From NCBI RefSeq assembly GCF_001667115.1, contig NZ_LZIJ01000180.1, forward strand, positions 1-64,000: a stretch of DNA of 64,000 bases, read 5' to 3'. The notes beneath the pieces were generated by a model, which ran no database searches, was not told where the DNA came from, and saw only the letters and a program-made list of their open reading frames with translations. Source of the stretch: Mycobacterium sp. 852002-51163_SCH5372311 (GTDB lineage: Bacteria; Actinomycetota; Actinomycetes; Mycobacteriales; Mycobacteriaceae). Positions 61,438-64,000 of this stretch are shown here, piece after piece (the stretch's first letter is position 1; the number at the start of each line of letters is the position of its first letter). Position numbers and translations under genes: made by a program.

Positions 61438-63090
61438 ATGATCGGCACCGCGTCTGACGCGGCAGCGGACAATCCGCGTGATTGCTTCACGAACCCTCCA
61501 GTCGTTCTGCTGTCGGGTGAAACCGGACTTCCGCGAGAGCTGCTCGGCAACAAAGGCTACGGCGTCGACGTGATGCGTCGTCACGGCCTGCCCGTGCCAC
61601 CGGCGTTCTGCATCACCACCGAGGTGTGCCGACGGTACTTCGTCGACCCCGACCACACCATCGAAACCATCTGGAACGACGTCCTGTCGGCAATGCGATG
61701 GCTCGAGAACGAGACCGCACGCAGCTTTGGTACCGGGCCACGTCCCCTGTTGGTCAGCGTCCGCAGCGGTGGCGCCCAATCCATGCCGGGCATGCTGGAC
61801 ACAGTGCTGAATCTTGGCATCGACAACACCGTTTACGCCTCACTAGCGGAATCGTTCACCAGCAGTTTCGCCGCTGACACCCGCGAGCGCTTCCGCAGCT
61901 TGTATCGGCGGGTTGTGGTTGCGGACCAGAACACCGGTATTCCCGACGACCCGTACGCGCAACTCAGGGGCGCGATCGAAGCCGTCTTCAGATCCTGGCA
62001 CTCGTCTCGGGCACAGAGCTATCGGCGTCACCACGATATGGACGACGCCGGCGGCACCGCGGTTGTGGTGCAGGCCATGGTGTTTGGCAACCTCGATGCC
62101 AACACGTCAGGTAGCGGGGTTTTGTTCTCCCGCAATCCGATGACCGGTGCTGACGAACCGTTCGGAGAATGGCTGGCCGGCGGCCAAGGAGCCGACGTCG
62201 TCTCGGGCACCAAGGACTGTCAGCCCGTCAGTGCGCTACGCGCCGCGCTGCCCGGCGTGTACGAAGAATTGGTCACGGCCGCAGCCACTCTCGAGCGGCT
62301 CGGCCGCGACGTGCAAGACATCGAATTCACCGTCGAGGAAGGCCGGCTCTGGCTGCTGCAAATGCGCAGCGCCAAACGTTCCGCGCAGGCCGCCGTCCGG
62401 CTCGCACTCAAACTGTACGAAGAGGGAGTCGTCGACGCTGGCGAGGCACTGCGACGCGTCCACCCCGCGCACGTGGAAGCGTTGTTGTTGCCGTCGCTGC
62501 AGCCCGAAACGCGTTTCAGCGCAACGCTGCTCGCCAAAGGCCTACCCGCCTGCCCCGGGGTGGCGTCCGGGCGGGTCTACTCCGACGTCGGGGCTGCCAT
62601 CGACGCCGCCGAACGAGGCGAAGACGTCATCCTGGTACGGCCCGATACCAGCCCCGACGACGTACAAGGCATGCTCGCCGCACGCGCCATCGTCACCGAG
62701 GTCGGCGGTGCCACCTCACATGCGGCAATCGTGAGCCGCGAGATCGGCCGTCCCGCGGTCGTCGGGTGCGGAGCGGGGATTGCCACCGCCCTCGACGGAA
62801 AACTGGTCACCGTCGACGGCACCGAAGGTGAAGTCCGAGAAGGTATTCTCGAGCTTCGCGCGTGGTCGATCACTGACTCCCCGGATCTGCAGCAATTGGC
62901 CGACCTGGCGCGCCGGGTCAGCCCGCTTCGCGCTCATGCCGAAGGCAATTACCCTCGGCTCCAAGATAATTCCGACGCAACCGTGCGAGAAGCGCTGGCC
63001 GCGGGGCACACCGATGTCGTCTCCGGCAATCCGCTGATAGCCATGCTGGCTGCGGTCCGGGCTGCGGACGAGGTAGACATCGGTGCTTGA
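61438..63090 (+). CDS. ppdK: Truncated pyruvate phosphate dikinase (PpdK-like)
   Basis: A 550-residue protein with the PPDK ATP-grasp N-terminal domain (LLGNKGYGVDVMRRHGLPVPPAFCITTEV, GGAQSMPGMLDTVLNLG) and the phospho-His swivelling domain (GGATSHAAIVSR near 425). The whole C-terminal PEP/pyruvate TIM barrel of an 880-residue PPDK is absent, as in M. tuberculosis Rv1127c. ATP-dependent His phosphorylation could still occur, with another protein as acceptor. GGGAG lies before the ATG. It overlaps the following winged-helix gene by 8 bp. Confidence 0.9.
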   Translation: MIGTASDAAADNPRDCFTNPPVVLLSGETGLPRELLGNKGYGVDVMRRHGLPVPPAFCITTEVCRRYFVDPDHTIETIWNDVLSAMRWLENETARSFGTGPRPLLVSVRSGGAQSMPGMLDTVLNLGIDNTVYASLAESFTSSFAADTRERFRSLYRRVVVADQNTGIPDDPYAQLRGAIEAVFRSWHSSRAQSYRRHHDMDDAGGTAVVVQAMVFGNLDANTSGSGVLFSRNPMTGADEPFGEWLAGGQGADVVSGTKDCQPVSALRAALPGVYEELVTAAATLERLGRDVQDIEFTVEEGRLWLLQMRSAKRSAQAAVRLALKLYEEGVVDAGEALRRVHPAHVEALLLPSLQPETRFSATLLAKGLPACPGVASGRVYSDVGAAIDAAERGEDVILVRPDTSPDDVQGMLAARAIVTEVGGATSHAAIVSREIGRPAVVGCGAGIATALDGKLVTVDGTEGEVREGILELRAWSITDSPDLQQLADLARRVSPLRAHAEGNYPRLQDNSDATVREALAAGHTDVVSGNPLIAMLAAVRAADEVDIGA

Positions 63091-63688
63091 GCTGAAAGTC
63101 TTACAAGCCGTGCGCCTCAAGGGCAGGGTCGCACCGGCAGATCTCGCCACCACGATTGACGAGGATCCCACTGCAATCTCTGAAACCGTTGGCGCACTGA
63201 GCGATTCGGGTCTCTTGGTGGCGGGCAAGACGGTGCGATTGTCTCCGCAAGGCCGCGAAAGGCTGGCCGAGCTGCTCAGTCAGGAACGCTCATCGGCAGA
63301 CGTGGCCGCCATTCTGGCGGAGTATGAGAAGTTCCGCGATGTCAACGCGGAATTCAAGTCTTTGGTAACGGACTGGCAGATCAAAGACGGTGAGCCCAAT
63401 GACCATCAAGACCCTGGGTACGACGGCGAAGTTCTGGCCCAGCTGGACGACGTACACAAAAAGGTGCTGCCAATCATCGGCGCGATAGCTCGGCAACTGC
63501 CGCGGCTCGGTTTCTACGCCGACAAGCTGAACAACTCGTACAAGAAAATTCGCGACGGCGACACAACCTGGCTGGCGCGGCCGCTCATCGACTCCTACCA
63601 CACCGTCTGGTTCGAGCTACACGAAGAACTGATCATCGCCGCCGGGCTGACGCGCGGCGGTGAAGCGGCCGCCGGTCACGCGCAGTAG
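63083..63688 (+). CDS. Winged-helix protein linked to PpdK
   Basis: A 201-residue protein with an N-terminal winged-helix-like domain (VLQAVRLKGRVAPADLATTIDEDPTAISETVGALSDSGLL cut in description) and a helical C-terminal domain (LDDVHKKVLPIIGAIARQLPRLGFYADKLNNSYKKI). It starts at GTG 63083 inside the ppdK end, so the two are coupled. It may be the missing partner or a regulator of the truncated dikinase. Function not known. Confidence 0.8.
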   Translation: MLELKVLQAVRLKGRVAPADLATTIDEDPTAISETVGALSDSGLLVAGKTVRLSPQGRERLAELLSQERSSADVAAILAEYEKFRDVNAEFKSLVTDWQIKDGEPNDHQDPGYDGEVLAQLDDVHKKVLPIIGAIARQLPRLGFYADKLNNSYKKIRDGDTTWLARPLIDSYHTVWFELHEELIIAAGLTRGGEAAAGHAQ

Positions 63689-63721
63689 CTGGGGGCTTGC
63701 TCCGCGCGTCTGTCCAATTAC

Positions 63722-63771
63722 TGGTGGCCAGGGGCGGGATCGAACCGCCGACCTTCCGCTTTTCAGGCGGG
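63722..63771 (-). other. tRNA-Phe(GAA) 3'-half, probable attachment site
   Basis: Read on the minus strand: anticodon arm with loop CTGAAAA (anticodon GAA), variable loop, T arm GGCGG-TTCGATC-CCGCC, acceptor strand CCTGGCC, then ACCA. The 5' half (63772-63797) keeps AGCTCAGT at the right distance, but the acceptor strand reads TAAGGCG instead of GGCCAGG and the D stem cannot pair. It is therefore not a working tRNA. A 3' tRNA half is the usual scar of site-specific integration; the element side should be to the right. Confidence 0.65.
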
Positions 63772-63797
63772 CGGAATGGCGACTGAGCTGCGCCTTA

Positions 63798-64000
63798 GCA
63801 ACGTTCATGCGTCAAATGTGGCGCGCTGAGCGCGTCTGACGCAGGCATTCCGTCCGACGATCGGACACAAACCGGACACGGTGACAGCACTCCCGACAGG
63901 GAACCCTTGATCGCCCGTCACTCGATGATGCGCGCCGAGGGCTCCCGGGGAGTAGGTACTCGATGCCCAACATCTCGGCGCCGACCGTGCGCTCGACTCG
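63798..64000. other. Right edge beyond the tRNA-Phe fragment
   Basis: About 200 bp with no complete gene. Contains a hairpin (GCGCGCTGAGCGCGTC region, 63820-63836) and the repeated TCGGACACAAACCGGACAC (63861-63879). Minus-strand frames open to the window edge could be the end of a gene lying to the right, possibly an integrase, but nothing in them is diagnostic. Confidence 0.3.

Noticed and set aside
63725..63797. Complete tRNA-Phe gene
   Set aside because: The 5' acceptor strand (TAAGGCG) cannot pair with CCTGGCC and the D stem does not form, so only the 3' half is tRNA-like.

Overview
The window reads as chromosome from a slow-growing, high-GC Mycobacterium. The pointers are a PPE-family gene, two WS/DGAT wax-ester/triacylglycerol synthases, a cyclase/NB-ARC/LuxR regulator, several F420-type LLM oxidoreductases, a truncated PpdK-like dikinase and a high density of lipid and CoA enzymes. 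No species is claimed. There are about 54 protein genes, no rRNA, no complete tRNA, no insertion sequence and no CRISPR array.

Layout. (1) 0.2-13.5 kb: a TetR gene leads a tightly packed minus-strand operon (TetR, 3Fe-4S ferredoxin, P450, amidohydrolase, an intact M24 hydrolase, a degenerate M24 paralogue, a fused tandem CoA-transferase). Four SDR or NAD-binding genes, a SnoaL protein and a PPE gene lie around it. Two near-identical 22-bp palindromes in the two divergent promoter regions tie these genes into one likely TetR regulon. (2) 13.8-18.4 kb: a 1,106-residue cyclase/ATPase/LuxR regulator, divergent from a beta-lactamase-fold hydrolase. (3) 18.7-24.5 kb: two SDRs, an HSL-type esterase and an acyl-CoA ligase, divergent from a wax-ester synthase. 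(4) 24.8-41.8 kb: a long minus-strand run beginning mhpC-mhpA-mhpB, then a KstD-like dehydrogenase, LLM flavoprotein, 3alpha-HSD-like SDR, cyclase, alpha/beta hydrolase, WS/DGAT, SnoaL, FadD and a second FAD dehydrogenase. It is divergent from an IclR (MhpR-type) regulator followed by a third KstD-like gene. (5) 41.8-55.7 kb: thiolase-meaB, an enoyl-CoA hydratase/heteromeric acyl-CoA dehydrogenase/FadD operon, a 2Fe-2S ferredoxin, a CoA-transferase/LLM/split B12 mutase operon and an amidase. (6) 56.1-63.7 kb: a methyltransferase, a VanX-type dipeptidase, an LLM oxidoreductase, a SHOCT protein, a FAD hydroxylase, a SnoaL protein and a PpdK-like dikinase with a winged-helix partner. The right edge carries the 3' half of a tRNA-Phe, which looks like an attachment site.

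How it may work together. Regions 4 and 5 look like a catabolic island for an alicyclic or steroid-like compound. CoA ligases and CoA-transferases would activate side chains, acyl-CoA dehydrogenase, hydratase and thiolase would shorten them, KstD-type flavoproteins would desaturate or aromatise a ketone ring, MhpA/B/C would hydroxylate and cleave the resulting phenol, and a split methylmalonyl-type mutase with a MeaB chaperone would handle a carboxylated CoA intermediate. The substrate is not determined by the sequence.

The most unusual non-coding signal is a family of five palindromic elements built of abutting 20-bp units around a roughly 35-bp core. Four lie between convergent genes, and the fifth lies just past the 3' end of a minus-strand gene at the window edge. 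A second hairpin family (GCGAGCAGACGCAAAAGC type) occupies other gene ends and two promoter regions.
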